Shown piece by piece: positions 36,787 through 45,985 of a stretch of 64,000 bases of DNA. Positions within the stretch are counted from its first letter, which is position 1; every line of letters begins with the position of its first letter. The notes beneath the pieces were generated by a model that searched no databases, was not told where the DNA came from, and was given only the letters and a program-made list of their open reading frames with translations. Source of the stretch: Candidatus Zixiibacteriota bacterium (GTDB taxonomy: Bacteria; Zixibacteria; MSB-5A5; WJJR01; JAJRUJ01); NCBI GenBank assembly GCA_020051695.1, contig JAGVQM010000031.1:62001-126000 (forward strand). Reading direction: 5' to 3'. The position numbers were made by a program, and so were the translations under genes.

Positions 36787-37950
36787 TTACCGGCCGAATC
36801 CAATCCCAATGGCTTCAGCGGCGCGGACCATCTGCCCGTCCGGGTCCACCAACTTGAAGGCGCCGACCGCATCCTCGATTTTGACCGAATCGACACGATA
36901 ATCCCGGTAACAGACCATCCGGCCGAAACGTTCCTGCCGGACAAGTTCCACGGCCTCGACGCCGAACCGCGTTGAAAGGATACGATCGAAGGGGCTGGGC
37001 GTCCCGCCGCGCTGCAGGTGCCCCAGCACAGTAACCCGCGTTTCGACGCCCGTTTGTTCGGTAATTTGAGCAGCGATCACATTGCCGACCCCGCCGAGCC
37101 TTTCCAGCGAGCTGGCGTCCTTGGCCGCACGCAACACCGTCACATCACCGCCTTTGGGCCTGGCGCCTTCGGCCACGACGATAATGGAAAATCCCGACCC
37201 GGTCTCGTGCCGCCGGCGAATTTTGCCGCAAACTTCCTCGATATCGTAGGGGATTTCCGGAATGAGAATAATATCCGCGCCGCCGGCCAGCCCGGATTCC
37301 AGCGCGATCCAGCCCGCATAGCGCCCCATCACTTCCAGGATCATCGCCCGGTTGTGCGATTCGCCCGTGGTATGCAGTTTGTCGATGGCCTCAGTGGCGG
37401 TGATCACCGCGGTCTGAAAACCGAATGTCGCGTCCGTGGCCATCAGGTCGTTGTCGATGGTTTTCGGCACGCCCACAACATTCATGCCCATGTTATAGAA
37501 TTTCTGGCCGATTTTCAACGAGCCGTCCCCGCCGATGACAATCAGCGCGTCCAGTTCAAGTTTTTCGTAGGATTTCATGGCCAGCGAGGAGATATCGACA
37601 ACAACTTTTTTGCCTTCTTTGTCCTCTTTGTGTTCGAAGGGATTGCCGCGGTTAGTGCTGCCCAAAATCGTGCCGCCGCGGGGTAATAAGCCGCGCACGT
37701 CTTTCAATTCCAGCTTATGGGTCTTTCCCGGGGTCAGGAGTCCTTCGAAGCCCTCATTGATACCGATGATTTCCCAGCCGTAGTTGAATACAGCACTTTT
37801 GACCACCGCCCGCAGAACGGCGTTCAAGCCGGGGCAGTCGCCGCCGCCGGTCAGCACGCCGACGCGTTTGAAGTCAACTTTTCGTGGTGAGGTGTGGGCC
37901 GGAACTGCCTGTGTTTTTGTCTTCTTTTTCGGAACGGTCATGGTTTGCAT
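36787..37950 (-). CDS. pfkA: 6-phosphofructokinase
   Basis: A 387-residue phosphofructokinase that phosphorylates fructose 6-phosphate in glycolysis. It has GVLTGGGDCPGLNAVLRA, the nucleotide-site motif GGDGS (residues 140-144), the catalytic PKTIDND (162-168), MGRYAGWIALESG and LGHLQRGG. The Gly in GGDGS is the ATP-type residue, while the Lys in PKTIDND is the residue often seen in pyrophosphate-dependent enzymes and in the ATP-dependent group III enzymes of actinomycetes. ATP use is therefore more likely, but not certain. The first ~28 residues are a Lys/Thr/Pro-rich extension. GGGGAGGG lies just before the ATG at 37950. Confidence 0.93.
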   Translation of the reverse strand: MQTMTVPKKKTKTQAVPAHTSPRKVDFKRVGVLTGGGDCPGLNAVLRAVVKSAVFNYGWEIIGINEGFEGLLTPGKTHKLELKDVRGLLPRGGTILGSTNRGNPFEHKEDKEGKKVVVDISSLAMKSYEKLELDALIVIGGDGSLKIGQKFYNMGMNVVGVPKTIDNDLMATDATFGFQTAVITATEAIDKLHTTGESHNRAMILEVMGRYAGWIALESGLAGGADIILIPEIPYDIEEVCGKIRRRHETGSGFSIIVVAEGARPKGGDVTVLRAAKDASSLERLGGVGNVIAAQITEQTGVETRVTVLGHLQRGGTPSPFDRILSTRFGVEAVELVRQERFGRMVCYRDYRVDSVKIEDAVGAFKLVDPDGQMVRAAEAIGIGFGR

Positions 37951-38092
37951 AACTCCCTCCCCTGAACGGATGTGATATTACTAAATCGGCAAGCGGCAAG
38001 GATCACTTGCGCCCGTCAGGGGAAATATCTATCTGCCTCTCCGGAACGTACGGCACGGTCGGTGAGAAAATCAAGAACAAAACGGGATCTGC

Positions 38093-39028
38093 TTATTTCC
38101 CGAAAGTCATGGTAAATCGATGGATATCACCCAGAATTCCGCCGGGAGTATAGTTATAATCGAAGCGCGCACTGGAAATAATCAGGCCGCCGCCGGCGGT
38201 CCAGGGGCTTCCGCCATTGTCGCCGTTGCGCGCGCCCAGATGGCGATACCCCGCGCGCAGGAACAAGTTGGGCGAGACGGCGTACTCGGCTCCCTGGTAC
38301 ATGGTCCCGGCGCCGTTAGCCTCCAACTGGGCATCAAACGTGGTAATGAGCAATCTGTTGAGGGCAATGCAGATCCCCGCGCGAAACCGCCGCGGCAGGG
38401 CATACGAACTGTTGCCGGCGGTGATTTGCGGCCCGAGGTTTAATGCCGCGACTCCGACAGCCACCGAACCCCAGTGATACTGGGCGCCGATATCCAGCGC
38501 CCAACCGGAGTAGGAGCCGGTCTCAAAATCCTCCTGGAAATACTTGCCGGTAACACCGAAAGATATGGAACTGCCCCATTGCCGGGCTGCAGAAATGCTG
38601 AGCACGGTATTGGAGGGAGAAAATTCACCAAGCGGATTGTCCGCGGCGTCATACCCCTCGATTGGGCCGTAATGGATGTACCCGACCGAGGCCGCAACTG
38701 CAGTTTCGTCCCCGACCGGAATGCCCAAAGCGGCATATTCCTGGAAGGTGTGCTGGTACCAGTTGGTATGGTGCACGGTCGCCGCGGCGCCGCCCAAACC
38801 GGCAAGCGATGACGGATTATACGGCAGTCCCGAAATGTCGCCGGCAATCGCCGCAAATGCCCCGCCCATCGAGCCGGGCCGCGCGCCGGGATCGACATTT
38901 AAGAATTCCGCAGCCCCCGATCCGGGATGGTCCTGGGCTGCTGCCGCTGAGCATAGTAACAGGAGGTTGAGCATAACTGCTCGTAAAATCAATGAGAACA
39001 CGTCTGGTTTTTCGCGCCATGCGGACAT
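38093..39028 (-). CDS. PorV/PorQ-type outer-membrane beta-barrel protein
   Basis: A 311-residue secreted protein. A signal peptide spans about residues 10-36, ending AAAAQD. The mature start EFLNVDPGARPGSMGGAFAA then GDISGLPYNPSSLAG is the hallmark of the PorV/PorQ family (related to FadL). The rest is alternating-strand sequence ending IHRFTMTFGK with a terminal aromatic-lysine tail. In Bacteroidetes such barrels work with the type IX secretion system, but none of the core por genes lies here, and the family also has other members. GGGGTG precedes the ATG at 39028; a further in-frame ATG at 39040 is possible. Confidence 0.82.
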   Translation of the reverse strand: MSAWREKPDVFSLILRAVMLNLLLLCSAAAAQDHPGSGAAEFLNVDPGARPGSMGGAFAAIAGDISGLPYNPSSLAGLGGAAATVHHTNWYQHTFQEYAALGIPVGDETAVAASVGYIHYGPIEGYDAADNPLGEFSPSNTVLSISAARQWGSSISFGVTGKYFQEDFETGSYSGWALDIGAQYHWGSVAVGVAALNLGPQITAGNSSYALPRRFRAGICIALNRLLITTFDAQLEANGAGTMYQGAEYAVSPNLFLRAGYRHLGARNGDNGGSPWTAGGGLIISSARFDYNYTPGGILGDIHRFTMTFGK

Positions 39029-39635
39029 ATCACACCCCATAACCTGGCCCGATAATGAGCCCATCCTGCTCCGCTTTTGCAACTCAGGTGCCCGCTTCAC
39101 CCCTTGATGATCGACAATGTTCCGAATTCCAGAGGCGGGCAAAATAAAAGCCGCTAACTCGCTTACGGTAATAAGATTAGACCAGACTGACAGATACCGG
39201 TACGTGCCCCCCAGAACAGCAGTTCCCGATGTCAGCCGGAGATAATAACGGAGAGACTGCTCCGCATCAGCCCCGAACACCGGAAAAAATATCCTACTTG
39301 TCAGCAACCTCCTGTTGTTCGGTCGTCCTTGCCGCCGGTCGTCCGTGATCGGCAACTCCTCTACATTTAATATCGTATCGGACGCTGTTGAGGTTGACCC
39401 CCCGCTCAAACCGCGCCAACAGGTTTTACAATAAGGGCCGGCAAAAATCCGTGTCAACTAAAAAATAGTGGGCAGCATTATGGACCAATCATGTAAGGCA
39501 GGATCATGCAATGATCTCCGGTGGCGGCATTTTTCGTGAAATTTGTGTCGCCGCTTTTGCTCAATACGATACTAAGGTATTAACGAGCAGCAAGATAACG
39601 GACTGATGCCGGAATACATTGCCGGAGAAAACTAA
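39029..39635. other. Long intergenic region upstream of the PorV-like gene
   Basis: About 600 bases with no convincing gene. A minus-strand frame running back to 39457 has no family features, many rare codon patterns and no ribosome-binding site, so I read it as leader and promoter sequence. No clear repeat or terminator is seen. Confidence 0.4.
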
Positions 39636-40016
39636 TCAGAAATTGCTCGCGCGCTCTCCAAGATCGATAATCGAGCACGCGGCGGCCGCCGGTACGCCCA
39701 TTTTGTAGGCCTTGGCCAGCAATTCTTCCGATTCCGCCCCCGGATTGAAGAACACTTCCGCCGCCCCGGTTTTCTTGAAATCACCGAGCAGATTCAGGCC
39801 CAGTTTCGGCGGCAGGTAGACACTGATGCGGTCGATCTTCTCTGGAATATCCAGCACGGATTTGTAGACTTTCAGTCCTTCGATTTCAGTCTCTTTCGGA
39901 TTTACGGGGAATACTTTCCAGCCGCGTTTGAGATGAGCGCGGACGGATTTATTTCCATATTTGGCGCGGTCGCTCGACGCGCCGATGATAGCAACGGATT
40001 TTTGTTCTTCAGTCAT
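39636..40016 (-). CDS. CoA-binding (Rossmann-fold) protein
   Basis: A 126-residue single-domain CoA-binding protein of the YccU type. It opens with SVAIIGASSDRAKYGNKS, the nucleotide/CoA-binding glycine turn, and continues with VFPVNPKETEIEGLKVYKSV, DRISVYLPP and EVFFNPGAES, all standard for the family. Such proteins bind CoA in a Rossmann fold; no enzymatic step is known for the small members. GGAGGT precedes the ATG at 40016 by about 9 bases; a longer in-frame reading that starts within the DUF362 gene is rejected because it lacks this site. It ends a minus-strand series. Confidence 0.9.
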   Translation of the reverse strand: MTEEQKSVAIIGASSDRAKYGNKSVRAHLKRGWKVFPVNPKETEIEGLKVYKSVLDIPEKIDRISVYLPPKLGLNLLGDFKKTGAAEVFFNPGAESEELLAKAYKMGVPAAAACSIIDLGERASNF

Positions 40017-40059
40017 TATACAACTACCTCCATAGTGCCCATGGTGAGCGGTGCCCACC

Positions 40060-41151
40060 CTACTTTTCATATTTTGTTTTATATGAGGTGAATAATTTTC
40101 CCCAATCGGTCTGGAAAAACTGATTGATGATTTTCCGGCCGACTGTCGGGTACCACAGGACATCATGATAAATATTCGAGGCCAGCGGCGCCCAGACCAC
40201 CAGCGGGGAGTGCAACGCGATCTTCTCCATAAAACGTAGCGGCCCCCTGCGCAGCATCTGATCGCCCCAGATCACCAGCGATTTTTTGGTCTGAAAATGC
40301 AGGTTCATCTGGGAAATATCATCCCCGATCACATCGATCTGGCGTTTATCGGCCACGCCGAGTTTGCGTTCATGGCACATGCTCAAATACGGAATCGACA
40401 GCGGATCAAACCCCATGATGCCGGCCGCGACCGCGTCGATGGCCACCGAGTCGAATGAGGCCAGCAACACGTTCCCCGGCCGGGGGATCATCGTCCGCGG
40501 CCCGGCGCCGTCCCCGCATACCGCCCCGTCCATTACCGCCAACACCTTCGGATGTAATTCGTTTTGCATCAGCACCAGGTCGACCAATACCTCATGGATA
40601 TATTTGTGGGCGTAGTGCCGGACTTCCTTGAGCAATCCGCCGAAGGCATTTTTTATTGCGCCGGTGGTCGTGGAATGACCGTGCGTCTTGATCGTCGGCA
40701 AATGAATGACTTGCCGCCCGACAAACATCTTCGGTATCTCGATTCCTTCAGGAAAAATTCGATTGAGTTTCAATAGCGGTGAATTGAATCTGTACACCAT
40801 CCATTCGACTTCGGGCAGCGGCGTAAAATTCAACCCATAATGCTCGAGGATCGGAAACCAGAGATTGTTGCGCGCGCCCTCCCGGGGGTTGGTCACGACC
40901 GTCTTGTTCTCGATGGGGATCAGCCGGTCAGGGGCGAAGCCATAATCCAATAATGATTTGACGACGCCCTCCACCTGCCAGGGTTGGGATGAGCAGGCCG
41001 GGAAATATTTGGTCCATGACAGGTTTAATTTAATCAGGGTGTCGGTATTCCGGTCAAGCCCATCGATGACCCCCACCAGGTCCAACAGCCGCCGATAATC
41101 GGCGACAACCGTTTCGGGTTTGGTCAATATCGCCGCGACACGTGAGCGCAT
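40060..41151 (-). CDS. DUF362 domain protein
   Basis: A 363-residue DUF362 protein. Recognisable stretches are LIKLNLSWTKYFPACSSQP, FVGRQVIHLPTIKTHGHSTTTGAIKN, GLLKEVRHYAHKYIHEVLVDL, LAVMDGAVCGDGAGPR and NVLLASFDSVAIDAVAAGIMGFD. It has no ferredoxin domain, unlike the longer DUF362-ferredoxin fusions. The family has no settled activity. The start is uncertain: the ATG at 41151 has GGACGG just before it, and a TTG at 41190 in the same frame would add 13 residues. It is between the polysaccharide deacetylase and the CoA-binding gene on the same strand. Confidence 0.85.
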   Translation of the reverse strand: MRSRVAAILTKPETVVADYRRLLDLVGVIDGLDRNTDTLIKLNLSWTKYFPACSSQPWQVEGVVKSLLDYGFAPDRLIPIENKTVVTNPREGARNNLWFPILEHYGLNFTPLPEVEWMVYRFNSPLLKLNRIFPEGIEIPKMFVGRQVIHLPTIKTHGHSTTTGAIKNAFGGLLKEVRHYAHKYIHEVLVDLVLMQNELHPKVLAVMDGAVCGDGAGPRTMIPRPGNVLLASFDSVAIDAVAAGIMGFDPLSIPYLSMCHERKLGVADKRQIDVIGDDISQMNLHFQTKKSLVIWGDQMLRRGPLRFMEKIALHSPLVVWAPLASNIYHDVLWYPTVGRKIINQFFQTDWGKLFTSYKTKYEK

Positions 41152-41328
41152 CCTATCCGTCCAGTCTTTCGCGAATGGATTCTTCTCCAATTAATGATAT
41201 TACCTGTCCCGAAAATTGGCAACTCACATCGGCATCCCGCCGCCGGACCTCCCTAGAGTACGCAGCATCTAGCCGATCATTATGGCGCAAAACGTGCCGG
41301 CTGTCATTTCCCGGCAGCCGGAGGCGCC

Positions 41329-42255
41329 CTACTGATCTTCGCCCGGTATTTTCACTTGTTTGGAGGGTGGCAGTGGTTTGCCCCGGGTCAATTCGCTGAT
41401 CAACAGCCGGGGGCGGAACGCCGCGTCGGTCTCCCCGAGGTATTGGCGAACTGGGCCGAAACGGAATTCGGACAACAGGCGTTCAAGTTTGTAGATCGTC
41501 GTGGTCAGGTTGGTGTAATGTCTAAATCTGCTCAGGGTGGATATCGCGGTCCGGGGCTGGTCGGGGTCGATTTCCCAGGGGTGAAGATAGACCACGGCCG
41601 GTCGGCCCTGTTTATTGGCTGCCCGGATTGCATACCGGGTGTACCAATAGGGGAACAAGCGCAGGTATCCGCCGCCGGCCGCCGGCACATTTTGTCCCAG
41701 TAGCCGCAGGGTGGTCAGCGGGATTTCGTCCATGATCTGCCCATTCTCCAATTCGAAACGGAACGGCTGGCGGGGGAGGTCCGGCGAGCCGTACGTGTCA
41801 TGATGAATCGGGAAGACCGATGAATCATAGGTGAAGCCCAGCTCGGCCAGCACCTGCCAGGCCCAGGGCGTCCGTTCGCCGATGGAGAAACTCGGCGCTC
41901 GGTATCCCCGGATTTCCACGTCCGACGCCTTCCGGATCAGTTCGAGCGACCGCGCTACGTCCGCGCGGAATTCCGCCTCAGTCAGCGTGTAAACCAGCCG
42001 ATGGCCGTAACCGTGCGAGGCGATTTCGTGGCCGAAGGAGGCGATCCGTTCCACCATGCCGGGAAGTCTTTCGGCAACCCAGCCCAGCATAAAAAAAGTG
42101 GCGTGGACACCGAAACGCTCGAAGATTTCCAGCAGGGTCATGACATTCGGCCAGACCCGCACCTGCGTATGTTCCCAATCGGCAAAAGGCACTGCCGCGG
42201 ACTGGGCTTCGGCCTGAAACCAGTCCTCGACATCAACCGATAAAATATTGAGCAT
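41329..42255 (-). CDS. Polysaccharide deacetylase (DUF3473 / XrtA-type)
   Basis: A 308-residue NodB-type deacetylase. The metal site is made by SVDVEDWFQAE (Asp pair) and SHGYGHRLVY (two His), with the catalytic RGYRAPSFSIGE and the YLHPWEID motif. The C-terminal DUF3473 part (LSRFRHYTNLTTTIYKLERLL) is the one found in exosortase/PEP-CTERM-associated deacetylases. It removes N-acetyl groups from an extracellular or membrane-linked polysaccharide. It lies 35 bases after the BY-kinase gene and belongs to the exopolysaccharide unit. No exosortase or PEP-CTERM protein is in the window. The ATG at 42255 begins the conserved MLNILSVDVEDW. Confidence 0.92.
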   Translation of the reverse strand: MLNILSVDVEDWFQAEAQSAAVPFADWEHTQVRVWPNVMTLLEIFERFGVHATFFMLGWVAERLPGMVERIASFGHEIASHGYGHRLVYTLTEAEFRADVARSLELIRKASDVEIRGYRAPSFSIGERTPWAWQVLAELGFTYDSSVFPIHHDTYGSPDLPRQPFRFELENGQIMDEIPLTTLRLLGQNVPAAGGGYLRLFPYWYTRYAIRAANKQGRPAVVYLHPWEIDPDQPRTAISTLSRFRHYTNLTTTIYKLERLLSEFRFGPVRQYLGETDAAFRPRLLISELTRGKPLPPSKQVKIPGEDQ

Positions 42256-42290
42256 TTCGGGACGTGCTCCCCACACCCGCACCCGTCCGG

Positions 42291-43097
42291 TTACCGGGTG
42301 TTTTTATACCGATACCCGTAGTATTTCTGGCTATAATAATAGGGGAGCGCCTCATCGAGGTTGTTGAGCACCACACCCAGCAGATTCAGTTTGCTGTTGC
42401 GGATCATCTGGGCCGCCCGTATGGCCACCTCGCGCTGCGTGCTGCCCGCGCGGATTACCATTAAGACGCCGTCGACATTACGTCCGATGGTAATGGCATC
42501 GTCTACGGGAATAATCGGCGCACAGTCAATGACAATCCGGTCGAAGTAAAATGACGCTTCGGCGAGCAGGTCGGGCCAGCGCTCGGCGTTTAACAGGTCC
42601 GACGGATCTCCCGTGGTGGACCCGGCGGTCATCACCTTGAGTTTATCGACCGCGGTCGTCCGGACGCACGAATCGAACGAACCGGCGTCCTTCAGGCATT
42701 CAGACAGCCCGCCGGACAGCGGCTCGCCGAACATGCGATGAACGGTCGGTCGTCGCATATCGCAATCCAAAAGCAGCGTCCGCTGGTCAAGATAGATTGC
42801 CGCGGTCAGGGCGACAAAAGCGGCGACCGTGCTTTTGCCCTCGTCGGTCACTGATGAGGTGATCAAAATCTTCTTGGGGCCGGCCGGTTTTTCCGGGAGA
42901 TCGGCAGTCCACCCGATGCCGTCGCAGATGCGACGGAACTCGGTGGCCGGGACGCTCTCCGCCCGAAATATATCCACGATCGTCCGGTTGGACACGGCAT
43001 TGGTTTTCGGTTTGGGGGACAGTTTTGCGGCGGCTATCGCCGCCGGGGATCGGGGCGTGTCGCGTTTGGCCACTGGTGTTCCATTTTCATTCGGCAT
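42291..43097 (-). CDS. BY-kinase (CpsD/CapB-type tyrosine autokinase) for exopolysaccharide export
   Basis: A 268-residue cytoplasmic tyrosine kinase. It has a Walker A-type loop SSVTDEGKST, Walker A' LLLDCDMRRPTVHR and Walker B FDRIVIDCAPI, and a C-terminal tyrosine cluster PYYYSQKYYGYRY, the autophosphorylated tail that drives ring assembly and disassembly. The first ~45 residues are a low-complexity, Ala/Pro/Lys-rich extension. The membrane adaptor is a separate gene (the GumC-like protein), as in Gram-positive CapA/CapB and in PEP-CTERM-type clusters. The ATG overlaps the end of the TPR gene by 11 bases, so translation is coupled. Confidence 0.92.
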   Translation of the reverse strand: MPNENGTPVAKRDTPRSPAAIAAAKLSPKPKTNAVSNRTIVDIFRAESVPATEFRRICDGIGWTADLPEKPAGPKKILITSSVTDEGKSTVAAFVALTAAIYLDQRTLLLDCDMRRPTVHRMFGEPLSGGLSECLKDAGSFDSCVRTTAVDKLKVMTAGSTTGDPSDLLNAERWPDLLAEASFYFDRIVIDCAPIIPVDDAITIGRNVDGVLMVIRAGSTQREVAIRAAQMIRNSKLNLLGVVLNNLDEALPYYYSQKYYGYRYKNTR

Positions 43098-44463
43098 GTT
43101 CTACGCTTCCATCATTTCCGGTGTCTTGAGTCTGATCCGCCACCCGGGGGGCGGGGGGCAGGAGTGTCCGGCCGCTTTTCAATGCGGCTTTTACCAGCAC
43201 CGACATCCCTTTGTCCTCGTTTTCGGCCAACTTTTTGTTACGTCGCGCGGCGCCGAATTCGGGGTTTATTTTCAGGGCGCGTTCATATTCCCGGATCGAC
43301 CGGCGGTGGACCAACTGGGCCAGGATCGTATACGACTGGGCCAGACGAAAATGCAGGTCGGCGAAATGAGGGTGGGTTTTTACGCGGTCGCGCAAATCGG
43401 CGATTTCCGCTGAAAGCTCGGCTTCCGACGGCATAAAGCGGTCGGAACATAACGCCAAATCCAAAGGCGAGACCGGGATCGGTTGGACTGAACCCCGGGC
43501 CTGGATTTTGGCCGCCGCGTATGCATCGTATGCTTCAGCCAGGCGGTCCTCTTCAAGGTATCGCTGCCCGAGGAAATATGTGCCCGACCGCAGGGTGGGG
43601 AGGATAATTGCCGCTTTTTCGAACAGGTCCATCGCCTTACGCTTTAGGTCGATGTTCATGCGGTAATCCTCACGCCGGATCCCGTTGAGGATGTGCGCCA
43701 GCGCCATATTGTAGTATGGTTCCCAGAAGTACGGGTTTTTCTGCGCGGCCTGGCGGAATTTGTCCACTGCCTTGCGGCAGGATGATAGTTCCATGTATGC
43801 TTCGCCCAGGCGGTTGACATAATCGGGATACTCGGGATTGAGTTTCTCCGCACGTTGCAGGTACTCGGCTGCTTCGTTATATAAATTGAGATTTAAATAG
43901 CAGCACCCCAGGTTATAAAGAGCTTTATCGTATTCGGGCGCCAGCAGCACCGCCCGGTCGAATTCGCGCCGCGCCTCCAGCCACATCGAGCGCGAGGCAA
44001 AAAGTTCACCGATATAATTCAATAACGCCGGTTCATGGGCATTGGCCGCCGACAACGACAATTTAAATACGCGGTCCAGCTCGGCGGCCGCGCGTTCGTG
44101 CATGCTTTTCAGGGCCGGGAAGATGCGCTCGGTCGGCACACCGTCGATCTGCTCGCCGTCGATGGTGGTCAGCCGCACACCCTCGCCGAAAATATCACAG
44201 CGCATCCGCTTGCTGACCGGGTCGACCGTGCTCTGCACGAGATATTCACGTTCGGCATGTTTCAGCCGGGTGTTCAAACGCAGCAGGGAAGCGGCCGACG
44301 AATCGGGGTGCCCGCCCCCGCCGCTGATCCTGCGAGACGCCGGTTCGGGGACCACCACGCCGGATGGCTGGGCTTCCTGATCAGCCAGAGTATCCGGCGC
44401 TCGTTCTGCCGAAATATTCTGGGAGACCGAAATGTCGGTGATGTCATCATTTCTTCCCTGCAA
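43087..44463 (-). CDS. TPR-repeat protein of the exopolysaccharide unit
   Basis: A 458-residue protein I place by context. The N-terminal ~90 residues are polar. Then about six to seven TPR repeats run from ~120 to 400 (EFDRAVLLAPEYDKALYNLG, YLQRAEKLNPEYPDYVNRLG, KFRQAAQKNPYFWEPYYNMA). There is no signal peptide or membrane segment. It starts at a TTG with AGGAGG six bases before it, and that TTG overlaps the end of the GumC-like gene by 17 bases. It also overlaps the BY-kinase start. The coupling on both sides suggests an assembly role with the export apparatus. Confidence 0.82.
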   Translation of the reverse strand: MQGRNDDITDISVSQNISAERAPDTLADQEAQPSGVVVPEPASRRISGGGGHPDSSAASLLRLNTRLKHAEREYLVQSTVDPVSKRMRCDIFGEGVRLTTIDGEQIDGVPTERIFPALKSMHERAAAELDRVFKLSLSAANAHEPALLNYIGELFASRSMWLEARREFDRAVLLAPEYDKALYNLGCCYLNLNLYNEAAEYLQRAEKLNPEYPDYVNRLGEAYMELSSCRKAVDKFRQAAQKNPYFWEPYYNMALAHILNGIRREDYRMNIDLKRKAMDLFEKAAIILPTLRSGTYFLGQRYLEEDRLAEAYDAYAAAKIQARGSVQPIPVSPLDLALCSDRFMPSEAELSAEIADLRDRVKTHPHFADLHFRLAQSYTILAQLVHRRSIREYERALKINPEFGAARRNKKLAENEDKGMSVLVKAALKSGRTLLPPAPRVADQTQDTGNDGSVEHAE

Positions 44464-45970
44464 ATTTGGCCTCCTTCAGGGCAGTAATCCGCGGCACGGT
44501 GGCCAGCACCTTGAAGCCCAGTTGCTCTTCCACATCGTCGACGGTGCGGAACGAATGATCGTTATACTCCGCGAGGAACACGAGCACCATCCCGAAGACC
44601 AGGCCGATCATGGCTGCGGCGATGGCGAATTTCGACCGGTCAGGATAAACCGGCGTGGTCGGTACCAGCGGTGTCTCGATCAGCGTATACTTGGATTCGG
44701 CCGCAGCACGCTGCTGGGCCTGCAAAATCTGGGCGCCCGTATATTGCTCGACAAACCGGTTGTAAATATCGCGGCTGGAGGCCTCCTCGGTTTCCAATCG
44801 GCGTTGCTGCTGCTCATATTCCGGTCCAGTGGCCATGCGGTCCCGGATGCGGTTGACGATCCGGCTCATGACCTCTTTTTTCTTGACCAGAAAATCCAGC
44901 TTGTTGCGGGAATAGACCAGTTCGACCATGGCGTCATGATCTTCCGGGGAGAGGTTGGTGAATGTCTCATCGATGATCCGCGTGATTTCCGCCTGAATGT
45001 TGTTTAACCCGGTCCCCAGGCGGTAGTTGTAATCCACGACCCCGCGGTCTTTCCAGGAATATTTGCCCAGCAGACTGCCCAGCCGGTCGATCAGCGATAA
45101 TTGCTCGCCGTGCAGGGTGGTCAGGCGCTCGGAATACACGAAATCAGCACGGGCGACGCCCTCTTCGCCCAGCTGGTTTTCCAGTTGGGCGATCCGTTCG
45201 ATGGCGTTGGCGTGGTCCAGACTTAACGCGTCCCGTTCCCCGACGATGTCCTGGAGATTGACCTCGGTTTCCAACTGGTCATCGACCGCCTGGCGGACTT
45301 TCTGGCTTTTGAATTCAGCCAGCCGGTTCTGGGCTTCCGCCCATTTTTCACGGTAAATTTCCAGTTGCTCCTCGGAAAATTCGCCGGCGACGCGGATGGC
45401 CGCGACTTCTTCCCGGATCATGTTTTCGCGGAAGATTTCCGCCAAGTGAGTGGCCGCATCTTTGGCTTCTACCGGGTCGGATGATGGAATAACGATTTCC
45501 GCGTAGTCATCGCCGATCAACCCGACCCGGATTTCTTTTTGCAACCGGGTGACCAGGAAAGCGATGGCCGCCCGCCGGGCATCGGAGGTTGCCCGCGCGG
45601 CCTGCGCCTCCGGCCCGCCTTCCGCCAGCATTTTGTCGACCCAGCCCATGCGGCCGATCAGTTGTTCCAAATAACCGGATGAAAGGACACGCCGGCGGAG
45701 TGTTTCCACTTTTTCACTCGGCGACCGGTAATCGTAACGGCGCTCCGCCGACTCGGAGGTCAAACCCCGCACTGATGCGCCCAGGATACTCTGCTGCCCC
45801 AGACGGATAAGCGCGGTCGATTCGTATCGTGGTGTCAGCAAGAACGAACCGATAATCGTCCCGCCGGTGACGGTGATAATCGCCAGGATCAGGTACCATT
45901 TCCGGCGATTAAGTATCCGCGCGTATTCACGCAGATTAATCGTCGTTTCTCCGGATTCACGCATGGTCAT
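44447..45970 (-). CDS. GumC/Wzz-type polysaccharide chain-length determinant
   Basis: A 507-residue inner-membrane protein of the PCP family. Transmembrane segments lie at about residues 25-47 (WYLILAIITVTGGTIIGSFLL) and 462-483 (FAIAAAMIGLVFGMVLVFLAEY). Between them is a long periplasmic coiled-coil region of about 400 residues (ERIAQLENQLGEEG, REKWAEAQNRLAEFK). The YPDRSKFAIAAA stretch carries the proline-rich pre-TM2 motif region. The C-terminal tail is short and cytoplasmic, and the kinase domain is in a separate gene. It controls polymer length and links the export channel to the BY-kinase. It is 16 bases after the Wza-like gene and overlaps the TPR gene. Confidence 0.92.
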   Translation of the reverse strand: MTMRESGETTINLREYARILNRRKWYLILAIITVTGGTIIGSFLLTPRYESTALIRLGQQSILGASVRGLTSESAERRYDYRSPSEKVETLRRRVLSSGYLEQLIGRMGWVDKMLAEGGPEAQAARATSDARRAAIAFLVTRLQKEIRVGLIGDDYAEIVIPSSDPVEAKDAATHLAEIFRENMIREEVAAIRVAGEFSEEQLEIYREKWAEAQNRLAEFKSQKVRQAVDDQLETEVNLQDIVGERDALSLDHANAIERIAQLENQLGEEGVARADFVYSERLTTLHGEQLSLIDRLGSLLGKYSWKDRGVVDYNYRLGTGLNNIQAEITRIIDETFTNLSPEDHDAMVELVYSRNKLDFLVKKKEVMSRIVNRIRDRMATGPEYEQQQRRLETEEASSRDIYNRFVEQYTGAQILQAQQRAAAESKYTLIETPLVPTTPVYPDRSKFAIAAAMIGLVFGMVLVFLAEYNDHSFRTVDDVEEQLGFKVLATVPRITALKEAKFAGKK

Positions 45971-45985
45971 TGGTCTGGTGCGCTC

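Noticed and set aside
39029-39457. N-terminal extension of the PorV-like gene
   Set aside because: The sequence before 39028 has no signal peptide or family match, and the mature start matches the family only from the later ATG.
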